Source: a virus
IMG/VR virus record: IMGVR_UViG_3300045131_000787
Span: 1-43,847 of that record
DNA: 43,847 bases
Strand: one strand, 5' to 3'
Shown here: positions 22,303 to 30,818 of the stretch, piece after piece
Position numbering within the stretch: the first letter of the stretch is position 1
Layout: the number at the start of each line of letters is the position of its first letter
Translations under genes and position numbers: made by a program
The notes under the pieces: generated by a model
Databases searched by the model: none
What the model saw: the letters and a program-made list of their open reading frames with translations, nothing else
Told to the model about the DNA's origin: nothing

Positions 22303-22593
22303 ATGAACTTATACGAAGAATACGCTTTAGTCAAAGCAAAAATGACCGAGTTAGAGAACCAGGAAGACGCTCTTAGAGTAAAAATCCTAGAGCAAATGGT
22401 AGAAGAGGGTCAGGAGAAAGTAGAGACGGCTATGGGAAGTTTCAAGAAAGCAACCCTAAAGAAGTGGACATACACCGAGAAAGTCACAGAGCTGAACGAA
22501 GAATTCAAAGCTCAAAAAGCTAAGGAGGAATCAAACGGTGATGCTACCTTCGTCGAACAGCCGTCACTCCGATTTACACCAGTTAAATTATAA
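22303..22593 (+). CDS. Coiled-coil unknown protein
   Basis: 96 residues. The first 45 residues form a Glu/Lys/Leu-rich coiled coil (YEEYALVKAKMTELENQ), followed by a MGSFKKATLKKWTYTEKV beta-type segment and a second short helix. The order resembles small phage proteins that accompany recombination or single-strand-binding genes, without a defined function. It lies in tight array with the genes around it. Confidence 0.5.
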   Translation: MNLYEEYALVKAKMTELENQEDALRVKILEQMVEEGQEKVETAMGSFKKATLKKWTYTEKVTELNEEFKAQKAKEESNGDATFVEQPSLRFTPVKL

Positions 22594-22597
22594 AATT

Positions 22598-23125
22598 ATG
22601 AAACCCGCAAAAAAAGAAAAAGAAAATATTGATTTACCTAGAGAGGTTAAAGCAGGTAAGTCAGAGAAGAAACCAAAAGTAGAATTGGTCAGCTATTCTA
22701 TTAAAATGACTATTCCCACTGGTCAGTATGCAAATATCATTCCAGAAATAGTAGTCAAAGCTGGAACTGTAGAGCAAGCTCACGATTTTATCGCTCCACA
22801 CTTCAATAAGTTGTGGAAGGAGTATTATCTAGTGAGTGAGAGACGCCCAGAAGTAAAACCTGTAACCACCCAGTATCCGCCACTACAAAAAAATCCTACA
22901 AGCACAGCAACGAACGCTACACCTACTACGCCAGAGACAGCTTCTCCAGCTAGTTCAGTCGCTTTCACTAAAGCAAGCCAAGCAATCGCTTCTTGTTTGA
23001 GTACAGAGGCTCTTGAGATAATCAGTAAGCAAGTTATCGTTTCAACTAAGCTAACCGCCGAGGATAAATTGGCTCTAGCCGAACCAATCGCCACTAAATT
23101 AAAAGAATTAAATGGACAAGCTTAA
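22598..23125 (+). CDS. Two-domain unknown protein with Pro/Thr linker
   Basis: 175 residues from the ATG at 22598, chosen because it follows the previous stop in the TAAAATTATG context. A basic N-terminus leads into a small alpha/beta domain (SYSIKMTIPTGQYANIIPEIV, then AHDFIAPHFNKLWKEYY), then a Thr/Ala/Pro-rich linker (about 90-120) and a C-terminal helical pair. No family identified with confidence. It is followed by overlapping genes leading to a nuclease, so it may belong to a recombination module. Confidence 0.5.
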   Translation: MKPAKKEKENIDLPREVKAGKSEKKPKVELVSYSIKMTIPTGQYANIIPEIVVKAGTVEQAHDFIAPHFNKLWKEYYLVSERRPEVKPVTTQYPPLQKNPTSTATNATPTTPETASPASSVAFTKASQAIASCLSTEALEIISKQVIVSTKLTAEDKLALAEPIATKLKELNGQA

Positions 23126-23327
23126 AGAGTTAGTCGAAGCATTAGGTTGGAAAGAAATCCTATCAAAAAATGATAAAATGTTTTCTTTTGTTAAGGATGA
23201 TTTAAGATTAAATTATTATTTTACAACTGGAACATTAACGGTTCAAGGACCAAATAGGGTAATAAAAGTTCACAAGGATGTAATGGATTTAGTAACATTA
23301 GAAGAAATAATATGCACGATAAACTAA
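23112..23327 (+). CDS. Small unknown protein
   Basis: 71 residues, overlapping the previous gene by 14 nt and the next by 16 nt. Predicted as helix, beta hairpin, beta, helix (DKLKELVEALGWKEIL, then LTVQGPNRVIKVH). No motif recognised. Tight overlaps show it is translated as part of the same set as the downstream PD-(D/E)XK nuclease. Confidence 0.5.
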   Translation: MDKLKELVEALGWKEILSKNDKMFSFVKDDLRLNYYFTTGTLTVQGPNRVIKVHKDVMDLVTLEEIICTIN

Positions 23328-23929
23328 TACTCCCAAAACCACATCTATCTTGGTCCCAACTATCCTGTTGGCTATCCAACCCGACCCGTTACCGCAAAGA
23401 ATACTTTGAAGCCGGTGATAAACTAGACACAAAGTATTTACGGTTTGGGAAAGGAGTAGCTGAATTGATAGAGAATGGAACACACAAGACTTTGCTTCCA
23501 GACTTAGTGGTTTATGATAAACCCGAGTTTGAAATCAGAACGGATGTGCTCGGAGTGCCAACTCTAAGCTACCTAGATACCTATAATTCGGTAGAGAACG
23601 TCTTTCGAGAGTACAAAACTGGTAAGATTCCGTGGACCAAAGCTAAGGTAGTGAAGCACGGACAGTTAGTCTTCTATGCCACAACTCTGAAACACAGCAC
23701 TGGAAAAATGCCCGAGTATTGTGACCTAGATTGGATTCAAACAAAAGAAGGAGGTATGGAGATTGAGGACTTCTGGAGGTCGAACGAGAAGCAAATCAAT
23801 GTAACAGGAGTTATAAAATCTTTTCACCGCCCATTCGATGAAAGAGAGATTGAGAAAATGGAACAGTTAATAGTGAAGGTGGCGAATGAAATATCAGACG
23901 CCTATCAAGCCTTCTTAAAAGAAATATAA
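23312..23929 (+). CDS. PD-(D/E)XK exonuclease-like protein (RecB/Cas4 superfamily)
   Basis: 205 residues. The opening [16 protein letters not shown] with Cys19, and [11 protein letters not shown], are typical of RecB/Cas4/AddB-type nucleases. The catalytic core is Asp89 in YLDTY and Glu100-x-Lys102 in REYKTGK, followed by the QLVFYA helix with Gln118. No iron-sulphur Cys quartet is seen, so it is not Cas4 proper. It probably acts as a 5'-3' exonuclease for recombination or host-DNA degradation. The neighbouring small genes may include a partner annealase, which I could not identify. Confidence 0.7.
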   Translation: MHDKLILPKPHLSWSQLSCWLSNPTRYRKEYFEAGDKLDTKYLRFGKGVAELIENGTHKTLLPDLVVYDKPEFEIRTDVLGVPTLSYLDTYNSVENVFREYKTGKIPWTKAKVVKHGQLVFYATTLKHSTGKMPEYCDLDWIQTKEGGMEIEDFWRSNEKQINVTGVIKSFHRPFDEREIEKMEQLIVKVANEISDAYQAFLKEI

Positions 23930-23933
23930 AATT

Positions 23934-24068
23934 ATGTCACCATTAAAAAAGGGTTCATCACCAAAAGTAATATCATCAAACATTAAAACTGAAGTAAAGG
24001 CTGGAAAGCCACAGAAGCAGGCAGTAGCAATTGCTCTTAGCAAAGCAGGGAAAAGCAATAAGAAATAA
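23934..24068 (+). CDS. 44-residue basic protein (DUF6496-like)
   Basis: Encodes a short, strongly basic protein with [19 protein letters not shown] and [17 protein letters not shown]. This pattern is common in small phage proteins with the conserved [10 protein letters not shown] core, of unknown function. It starts in an AAATTATG context and ends 1 nt before the next start in the TAATATG arrangement. Confidence 0.65.
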   Translation: MSPLKKGSSPKVISSNIKTEVKAGKPQKQAVAIALSKAGKSNKK

Positions 24069-24069
24069 T

Positions 24070-24303
24070 ATGGCTAGAATAACAGCGACAAAATTAGCAA
24101 GAGCAAAGTTTCGAGCAGGGAGTAAGGTAATGTATGGCAAAAAAGTAGCTGTTCAAAGAATTGTTGGATACGAACCTGCTGAACCGAGAAACATAGTTAG
24201 ACATCCTAAACACCCAGAGCTCACAGTTTTAGCTAGCCCCGGACAGAGAATAAACTTTGGTCGGGAGGCGTATCGAAAGGGTTTAACTCATAAAAAAAGA
24301 TAA
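24070..24303 (+). CDS. Small basic protein
   Basis: 77 residues from the ATG at 24070, picked for the AATAATATG junction. Arg/Lys-rich throughout, beta-rich middle (KVMYGKKVAVQRIVGYEPAE), no Cys. Possibly nucleic-acid binding. The stop overlaps the next start by one base (TAATG). No family recognised. Confidence 0.55.
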   Translation: MARITATKLARAKFRAGSKVMYGKKVAVQRIVGYEPAEPRNIVRHPKHPELTVLASPGQRINFGREAYRKGLTHKKR

Positions 24304-24521
24304 TGAAATACTTACCAATATACGGGAAAAAGACTCTTCGCCTAGCTTTTGAATTTGGATTAGTCCTTTCAGAGGTAGCAAAAGAGAAAGGGATAACAGT
24401 TACGTCTGAAATCTCTGCTAGAGCTGAAGAAATACTGATAAATGAATTAAGAATAAATGGATTTGAGAAGACCGCCTTGAACTTTGTCCCATTAGTCCTT
24501 GCATCATTTGAAGTTAAATAA
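24303..24521 (+). CDS. Small helical protein, last early gene
   Basis: 72 residues, helical and moderately hydrophobic (LRLAFEFGLVLSEVAKEKG, then AEEILINELRINGF). No membrane span long enough to be certain. No family recognised. It closes the early arm just before the bidirectional terminator; the 110 nt between them show no further gene. Confidence 0.5.
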   Translation: MKYLPIYGKKTLRLAFEFGLVLSEVAKEKGITVTSEISARAEEILINELRINGFEKTALNFVPLVLASFEVK

Positions 24522-24632
24522 TATAATTATGGTTGGGGGAGTTACGAGAGACATCGAGGAAAGAACTTTGAACTGTTTAGCTTAATGCTTTCAGTAGGAG
24601 GATTGATACGACTTTCTGGTTTCTCCTTAAAC

Positions 24633-24696
24633 AAAAAAACGCCTAGTTACCTTAGCAAATAATTTCAAATTATATGCGTAACATAGGTGTTTTTTT
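24633..24696. terminator. Bidirectional terminator between converging arms
   Basis: A7-C-GCCTAGTTAC (24633-24650) pairs with GTAACATAGGTG-T7 (24678-24696) with one bulged T and one G-U. The stem has a T-run on its 3' side in both directions. The loop carries a second perfect hairpin (ATAATTT/AAATTAT). It separates the early arm from the late arm and would stop both transcripts. Confidence 0.75.
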
Positions 24697-24697
24697 A

Positions 24698-27600
24698 TTA
24701 GAATCTTTTTCGAGACGTTCCAGATTTCTTTGGGGCGTCTTTTGCTTTAGAGAAAGCTTTTGCTTCCGGTAAGTTATATTTTCCAAACAGAGTTCCTTTA
24801 ATGTAATTCATTGGAGTCTGGGCTATCTTGTATTGAAAATTTCCAGCAGAGGTTGTGGACTTCCCGGAATTTACAGCTTGGAATCCTTCTATGCTTCTAC
24901 TGATTTGGGCTCCAGCTGGAACCACGTTTGTGAACAATGATTTACCCACAGCTTTTACTCTCTGTCCGGCGTCTAATTTATTTCCATAAGAATCTTCTCC
25001 CATAATTCCCTTACCCCAGATATCAATAAAAAATTGAATGACTGGTGGCATACCCCATCTTAGAGTTTTAAATGAATCATCCCACTTCATACCAAAGGCT
25101 CCTCCAATGTAGGTAAAGAGAAGCATTGAACTTAGAATGTAGCGGAAGAGTTTCGCATACTCTCTTTCTGAAACCATTGAACCGATAAACTCCACCTGTT
25201 TTAATCCGAAAGTTTGGAATTGAGCGAAAGTCTTTGCGATATCACTATTCAAAGCGACCGGTGTATCAAGAGAACCAAACTGGAATTGTGTTTTAGCGGC
25301 AATAAATTTTCCGTAAGCGACAGCGTCTTCCATATTAGGGACATAATCTTTTGTAACTTCTTTGTTCAGAGCCTTTGCAATCTCTTTTGGTGTGATATTT
25401 CCAGCGAGATATTTTGCCTTTGCACCATAGTAAGCGGCACCTCTGTTTACAAGTTCTGAAGCATTCATATTTAGGAAGAGGACTTTATCAAACTTCTCGG
25501 CGAACTTTTTGATAGCACTGTAGGTCTGGTCTTCTAGGAATGGGGCAATCAAAACTCCATTCTCTTCTAACTCCTTACTTCCAAATTTTACTAGGTCAAC
25601 GTAACCTCGGACCGTATATCTAGTTCCAAGTTCAGAAAATGTGTTCACTCCCTGTGTAAGGTTCTTAGCAAAAGAGGTAACGGACCCTCCAATCTTTGCT
25701 CGGGCAATCATCTGACGAGCCTGTCTGGTCAATGAAGAGGTAGGGCGAACACCAAAGATGTAACCAAACTTCTCTTTTATGTGGTTATCAATTGAGGTAT
25801 CAAGTTCTGTAGGGCGTAAGTTTACGGCTCCAATGTATCGATTTAGGTAGTTTAATTGGCTTGTATCAGTCAATTGAGCTGATGCTTCCTTCAAAGAAGC
25901 GAGAGCTGGGTCCATATTGACCTTCCTAGTGGCTCGTTTTACATAAGCATCTAGTGCTTTCCAAGTATCTTTGATGTATCCCTCGGCTCCGGCTCTTTGC
26001 AATAAGTAAGGGTCATAGACCTGTCCGGGAATTTTCTTGTTGATTAAGTAGGCAATCTCTTCTGGTATTTCACCCTTGCTTCCTATTGGGAAAATGTGAG
26101 TGATGTAAGATGAGATTCTCTCATCAGCTTTCATACCCAATCGGTCAGCCCATTGAGATAACCAAGTTTTAATTTCACCAGCGATTTTAGCTTCCTGTGG
26201 ATTCAATTCGATTGTTTCACCATCCAAGAAACGGAAGATTCTTTCATTACTCTCTGGACCAACTTGTTTTGACCAAGCGGTAATCTTATCTATATTTTTT
26301 GGAAGCTCCAAAGTGTATTTGGTGTAGCCTTCCAGTAATTCCAAATAATTAGCTTTTATTCCCATACGCTCAAACACTCTCCACGGGGTTCGTAGATAAT
26401 CAATCCAGCGGATTCTTTCATTCAAAGGAGTTCTCTTTTCACCCTCAATGACTTTTTGAAGAGGTTCTACTTCTATATCTGGTGGTAGGTTCTGAATTGA
26501 AGGAGCGGCGGCGGCTTCAATCTGGTCCATTGGTGTAGGAGCTTCAGGTTCCGGTTCAATCTGTTTGTTCTGAACTGCACCAGAGGGGAATAGGCTAGTT
26601 GGAGGAACTTCTTTTGTCGGACCCTGCTGAAATATCTGCAAGAGTTCCTGTTTGAAACTCGGAGGTTCTTGAGCCATTAGGTCAGCAAGCGGAGTGGTTT
26701 TATCACCTGATAAAGCTCTCTCAAAGAGAGGTCTTATCCTAGTTAAGGCGGCGTGCTCCTGTCTATTTACTAATCGTTTCATACCCTCCCAAAAACGAAT
26801 AGCTAATCTTTGGTAGAGAGGTTTGATTTGAGCGGCAGGAACTTTATTACTCATAATGTATTCAGCGAAGCTTTCAGCAAAGAACTCTTGCACACTTTTT
26901 GCGTGGTGGGTTACATTTCCCTCTAGCCCGGCAGTGAACAATTGTCTAGCTCCACCTTTTGTTAGCTGATGATAGACCCGAGTGACCATATCTCTCTCTT
27001 CTTGAGTCAATATCATATACCAACCAGCGTGACCGAACTCGTGTGAGAATACTCGGGAAGCATCAACTCCTTTCCCAGCTGCACCTTTCTGCATCTGAAG
27101 TAGGTTGCTACTAGGTTGATACTGGTTGAATCCATTTCTTCTTATTGAAAATCTTCCATAAGTATTTTTGAATTTAGCATTCTCTGCTAGGTTTAATGAG
27201 CCTAAGTAATCATCACTGGTGTTTTCAAAAAGAGTCTTCAAGATAGTTGCATCCTCTGGAAAAATAGTCTTGTTCTTGACCATATCATCAAACTTGCTTA
27301 TGAATTTCTTGTAGCCGGGACCAGTTGCTTTGGTTTCTACAGCTGGAGTTGGCTGAAAATCATTTATCTGTTGATTTAATCTTTCAATTCCTTTTACAAT
27401 TTTCTCATCCCCTGGGTTACTATTTCTTAGTGTAACTAAGGCGTCTCTTCTCCTCTGCAATTCACTTATATCTGATTGTTCACTAGGTGTTTGAGGAGTT
27501 TCTTTATCAAATAATCTTTCATTTCTTATTGGTGTCGGTTGAATGCTTTCTACCATTGATTGAGCAACTGCCATTTGGTCCATTGGATTTACTCGGCTCA

Positions 27601-28750
27601 AATCAACTTCTAGGTTTCTTGCTGTATCAGCAATTGTTGGGTCAGGATTGTTTTGTAGATTTTTAAGTTCAGTTATGTAGTCTCTCTTCTCTTCCTCTGC
27701 AACAGTTGTCTTTGGTAAAGATTGATTGATAGTATAAGAAGCGGTTCCAACAGCGGACCCAGAGATACCTCCAACAAGACCGGTCATTAAAATCTGACCA
27801 GAGGTGAAGTATTCTTTAGCACTAGCAAGGATTTTAGCTTTCTCTTCTGGAGTCTTAGCGTTACTGTAATCATTACCCATCTTCAACAAGTCCTGTGCAA
27901 CTTCAGTTCCTCCCTCAACCCCAAAGTTTTTCACAACAGTTTGCATCAATGTCTTAGCTGGAGCCTTGAATAGAGCCTCGATTGAATTACCGAGCATCCT
28001 ATCTCCAAGCACATCAATGCCAATGTTACCTAAACTGGTAACACTTCCTTTGTTTTCTATTTGGTCAGCGGCGGATAGAGCGGTCCAATAAGCTGTGGAT
28101 AGTGGGCGACCAGCGTAAGGCACGAAGTTCAGAGCCACACCAATAGCGGTTTGAGGTAGAGAGTCTCCTAATTGATAGAAAAATTGATTAAGTTTTGATG
28201 GGTCACCAGCTTGGTAAGCTCGATTCGCTTGATAGGCTTCATCAAAAGTCTTAGGTCCAATAGCTTGAACAGCTGAAACGATACCTGTTCCAGAAGTTCT
28301 TTTTGCAACCTCTGCCATAACGGGAGCAACGGCTGGGTGATTCATTATTTTTAGAGGGACATCTTTTGTATAGTTTACAGCATTCCAAGTGGATTCGAGT
28401 GGTTTTCGTATTAAATCTTCTAATGGTTTTAAAGCGGTCCTTTGCTTCTCGGAAGCGGCTTGAATTACTCCTTCCCTTTGTTTGTATTCTTCTGTAACTG
28501 GTTTCAAAAAGGTAGAAACACTTTCCGGTAATTTTATATCTAAAGGTTTTATGCTCTCCATAAAAGAATAGGGAGCCTTTGTCTGTTCTGGTTTATAAAC
28601 TAATGGAGTTGAGGAAACAGGAGTAGGAGCGACAGGAGTAGGAGCGGCTTCAGTAGGTGTGGCAACTGGACTCATAGTAAATCGATTAGCAGTAGTCACT
28701 GCCTTTTTTACTTCAGGTTTAGCAATTGTGAAACGGTTGTATGTTGCCAT
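24698..28750 (-). CDS. 1350-residue virion protein with metalloprotease domain
   Basis: Start at 28750 (AAAAAATATG, 7 nt after the previous stop). Residues 1-80 are Pro/Thr-rich; hydrophobic, Gly/Ala-rich segments lie near 195-240 and 315-345; a zinc-protease motif HEFGH is at about 570-574 with a downstream FFAESFAEYI segment (about 623-632) as third ligand. A long helical part follows, then a hydrophobic ILSSMLLFTYIGGAFG segment near residue 1190, and a Lys-rich C-terminus. This resembles large polyvalent phage proteins packaged in the head and ejected with the DNA. It is the last gene of the late arm, downstream of two other ejection-type genes. Protease action on host targets or on virion proteins during entry is inferred. 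Confidence 0.65.
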   Translation of the reverse strand: MATYNRFTIAKPEVKKAVTTANRFTMSPVATPTEAAPTPVAPTPVSSTPLVYKPEQTKAPYSFMESIKPLDIKLPESVSTFLKPVTEEYKQREGVIQAASEKQRTALKPLEDLIRKPLESTWNAVNYTKDVPLKIMNHPAVAPVMAEVAKRTSGTGIVSAVQAIGPKTFDEAYQANRAYQAGDPSKLNQFFYQLGDSLPQTAIGVALNFVPYAGRPLSTAYWTALSAADQIENKGSVTSLGNIGIDVLGDRMLGNSIEALFKAPAKTLMQTVVKNFGVEGGTEVAQDLLKMGNDYSNAKTPEEKAKILASAKEYFTSGQILMTGLVGGISGSAVGTASYTINQSLPKTTVAEEEKRDYITELKNLQNNPDPTIADTARNLEVDLSRVNPMDQMAVAQSMVESIQPTPIRNERLFDKETPQTPSEQSDISELQRRRDALVTLRNSNPGDEKIVKGIERLNQQINDFQPTPAVETKATGPGYKKFISKFDDMVKNKTIFPEDATILKTLFENTSDDYLGSLNLAENAKFKNTYGRFSIRRNGFNQYQPSSNLLQMQKGAAGKGVDASRVFSHEFGHAGWYMILTQEERDMVTRVYHQLTKGGARQLFTAGLEGNVTHHAKSVQEFFAESFAEYIMSNKVPAAQIKPLYQRLAIRFWEGMKRLVNRQEHAALTRIRPLFERALSGDKTTPLADLMAQEPPSFKQELLQIFQQGPTKEVPPTSLFPSGAVQNKQIEPEPEAPTPMDQIEAAAAPSIQNLPPDIEVEPLQKVIEGEKRTPLNERIRWIDYLRTPWRVFERMGIKANYLELLEGYTKYTLELPKNIDKITAWSKQVGPESNERIFRFLDGETIELNPQEAKIAGEIKTWLSQWADRLGMKADERISSYITHIFPIGSKGEIPEEIAYLINKKIPGQVYDPYLLQRAGAEGYIKDTWKALDAYVKRATRKVNMDPALASLKEASAQLTDTSQLNYLNRYIGAVNLRPTELDTSIDNHIKEKFGYIFGVRPTSSLTRQARQMIARAKIGGSVTSFAKNLTQGVNTFSELGTRYTVRGYVDLVKFGSKELEENGVLIAPFLEDQTYSAIKKFAEKFDKVLFLNMNASELVNRGAAYYGAKAKYLAGNITPKEIAKALNKEVTKDYVPNMEDAVAYGKFIAAKTQFQFGSLDTPVALNSDIAKTFAQFQTFGLKQVEFIGSMVSEREYAKLFRYILSSMLLFTYIGGAFGMKWDDSFKTLRWGMPPVIQFFIDIWGKGIMGEDSYGNKLDAGQRVKAVGKSLFTNVVPAGAQISRSIEGFQAVNSGKSTTSAGNFQYKIAQTPMNYIKGTLFGKYNLPEAKAFSKAKDAPKKSGTSRKRF

Positions 28751-28757
28751 ATTTTTT

Positions 28758-29795
28758 TTAACCACTAAAGAAGTCACCGACACCTTGCATTATTTTGCTG
28801 AACCAACTGTCTTTCTTTTCAGGAGTCAAAGGTAATCTACCAATCAAATATAATTTAACCGCTTCTGGTAAGTCACCATCCATAATCTCTTGAGCTCCTT
28901 CTTCGGCAGTCATTCTTCCATCAGTGATATCGGTCATAAGTTCTACCATATTTTCATCCACATAAGAAGATTCTCCAGATACTGGGTCATAGACTTTTGG
29001 TCGGCTAACAAAGTAATTCTTAATATCGCTATCTAATTGTTTAAATTCATCAATCGTAAGATTGGCTCGGGCAGCACCAGTTTTGATATTCGCATCAGTA
29101 AATAAGCTATCATCACCTGCACCTTTAGAACCAGTCGTTGCTCTCCAAGCTCTGATTTGTTCGTTGGTAGAAAAGATTTTATCTTCTCGGTCAGCTAGTT
29201 TTTTATCAGCCTCTTGCTTATCTTTTAATCGTGCAAAGACATCATTCAAAGCTGGGTCATAAACTCCGGCGTAAGCTTTTTCAATCGCTGCTAATTCTTG
29301 TGGGCTATAAGCTATACCAGATTTATTACCAGCCTTGTATGGGTCAGTAGTTCCGGTAGCGATGTCATTTCTTGCATTATTCAAATTGGTTGCTCGAGCA
29401 GTAAGAGCTGTCGCTGATTCACCTGTATTCGTCAGTGCATCACCGGCTGTCTGTCCAATATCACCAGTAGCCTTGCTTGCTGGAATCTTTAAAGCAACGT
29501 AGTTAGCATATTCTTGAGGAGTAAAGTATTTACCAGTTTCTGGGTTCATATATTTTGAACGTGGAGCAGGAGCGGCAGGAGCGGCAGGAGCCGATTGAGC
29601 ACCACCAGTAAATACTGGAGCAGTATTCATTTTTCCAGTGACAGCATCTACTTTACCAACTTCACCGGTCCAAGACACGGGAGTAAAACCACCAAGAGTA
29701 ACAGTTGGTGCTTGATAGGAACCACCACCATTAGGTAATTGTCTTGTTGATGTTCCTTGATTATATCCAGAAAGAAATGAGTTTAATGATGGCAT
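28758..29795 (-). CDS. Probable internal/ejection virion protein
   Basis: 345 residues. N-terminal 80 residues are Gly/Pro/Ala/Ser-rich and disordered; the middle is Ala/Thr/Asn-rich and helical (about 110-230); the C-terminus ends in an amphipathic helix rich in Phe and Trp (SWFSKIMQGVGDFF) that could insert into membranes. No enzyme motif. It lies between the peptidoglycan-binding protein and the large metalloprotease protein, matching the trio of ejected proteins found in short-tailed phages. The call is by context. Confidence 0.5.
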   Translation of the reverse strand: MPSLNSFLSGYNQGTSTRQLPNGGGSYQAPTVTLGGFTPVSWTGEVGKVDAVTGKMNTAPVFTGGAQSAPAAPAAPAPRSKYMNPETGKYFTPQEYANYVALKIPASKATGDIGQTAGDALTNTGESATALTARATNLNNARNDIATGTTDPYKAGNKSGIAYSPQELAAIEKAYAGVYDPALNDVFARLKDKQEADKKLADREDKIFSTNEQIRAWRATTGSKGAGDDSLFTDANIKTGAARANLTIDEFKQLDSDIKNYFVSRPKVYDPVSGESSYVDENMVELMTDITDGRMTAEEGAQEIMDGDLPEAVKLYLIGRLPLTPEKKDSWFSKIMQGVGDFFSG

Positions 29796-29796
29796 A

Positions 29797-30777
29797 TTAG
29801 TATTGATTATTATAACCTGTTGCTAGTAATTTATTTCCTTTATTCCAAAGATATCCAGCGGCTCTCTTTTGAGCTTCAGTTTTCCGAGCGACGTTTTGAG
29901 TCCCTTGATAGTCATACTGGTTTGGATTATAAACATTTGAAAGACTTCCAGAGCCGACTCCTCCAGTAGCCACGTTAGGATTGAATGTGTTCTGACCTAA
30001 TTTGTAGTATTGTGAAAGACCGTTAGCGGCGTTGTTTCCGTATTTGTATTGAAAGTTTTGAGCGGTATTCGAAATATCACGACCAAGAGATGCTTGCTTG
30101 TAGGCTTGGTCTTGTTCGTATCCCTTTTTTAAATTCTTCTCTTTTTGAACCCGACCACCAGAAAATAGAACTCCCTTGTTGGCAGCGGACTGGTCAGCGG
30201 TTGCTTTGTCTGCTTCAAAATTCTGTCCAGACTGTAATAAATAGTTTTGATAGTCAGCTTGTTTTTGTGCTAGAGAATTTTCTGCATCAGTAGTTTCTTT
30301 CTGTTTTAGAGCATCAAAGTAGAGAGCATTGTCTTCTTCAGCTTGTTTTAGAGCTTTTTGTTGGTCTTCTAAGCTAAAAGGCTGACCAAATTGGTTAACT
30401 AAACCACTAAAATCACCAGTTTCAGCGGCGTAGGCTAAGTCTTCAGCATTATTTCCTTTAGCAACAGAAGCTTTAATAATAGGATGTTCATTCAAAGCAT
30501 TGTTATATTCCTCATCAGTGTAAGGTTGCGAGTTAGCGTTACCAGCTCCAGAGGCAGCGGAAATTGTTTTAGGACCCCAGTACCCAGGACCAGATGTATT
30601 ATCAACACCAGCTTGTTGCTGGAATTTCTTGACAGCGGCAGTAGTCTGCGGACCGTAAATACCAGGACCAGTTGCAACTTGCTGTGCGGTCATCAAACCT
30701 TTTGAAACTAAGAAATCTTGAAGCTTTTTGACTTCAGCTCCTGTCTGACCGGGTTGTAAATTGGTGTTTGGATACAT
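29797..30777 (-). CDS. Virion protein with peptidoglycan-binding domain
   Basis: 326 residues. Residues about 8-73 are a PG_binding_1 type domain (GAEVKKLQDFLVSKG, then YGPQTTAAVKKFQQ, then YWGPKT). The rest is Gln/Ala/Asn-rich coiled coil (about 120-230) and a Gly/Asn/Tyr-rich C-terminus. There is no catalytic domain, so it probably anchors or guides the ejection apparatus through the wall, alongside the two downstream genes. It follows a candidate promoter. Confidence 0.65.
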   Translation of the reverse strand: MYPNTNLQPGQTGAEVKKLQDFLVSKGLMTAQQVATGPGIYGPQTTAAVKKFQQQAGVDNTSGPGYWGPKTISAASGAGNANSQPYTDEEYNNALNEHPIIKASVAKGNNAEDLAYAAETGDFSGLVNQFGQPFSLEDQQKALKQAEEDNALYFDALKQKETTDAENSLAQKQADYQNYLLQSGQNFEADKATADQSAANKGVLFSGGRVQKEKNLKKGYEQDQAYKQASLGRDISNTAQNFQYKYGNNAANGLSQYYKLGQNTFNPNVATGGVGSGSLSNVYNPNQYDYQGTQNVARKTEAQKRAAGYLWNKGNKLLATGYNNQY

Positions 30778-30789
30778 AGCTTTGTTTTA

Positions 30790-30818
30790 ATTATATAATT
30801 ATTAAATAAAATTGTCTA
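30790..30818 (-). promoter_or_regulatory. Possible promoter for the ejection-protein genes
   Basis: Leftward TAGACA (30818-30813), 17-nt A/T-rich spacer, TATAAT (30795-30790). The -35 box overlaps the TAG stop of the fibre gene upstream. It lacks the ATAGG element of the left-arm late promoters. Confidence 0.35.

Noticed and set aside
24522-24632. 18-codon frame and possible tRNA in the gap before the terminator
   Set aside because: The frame starts MVGGV and has no supporting features, and no tRNA cloverleaf can be built from the sequence; I see nothing functional here before the terminator.
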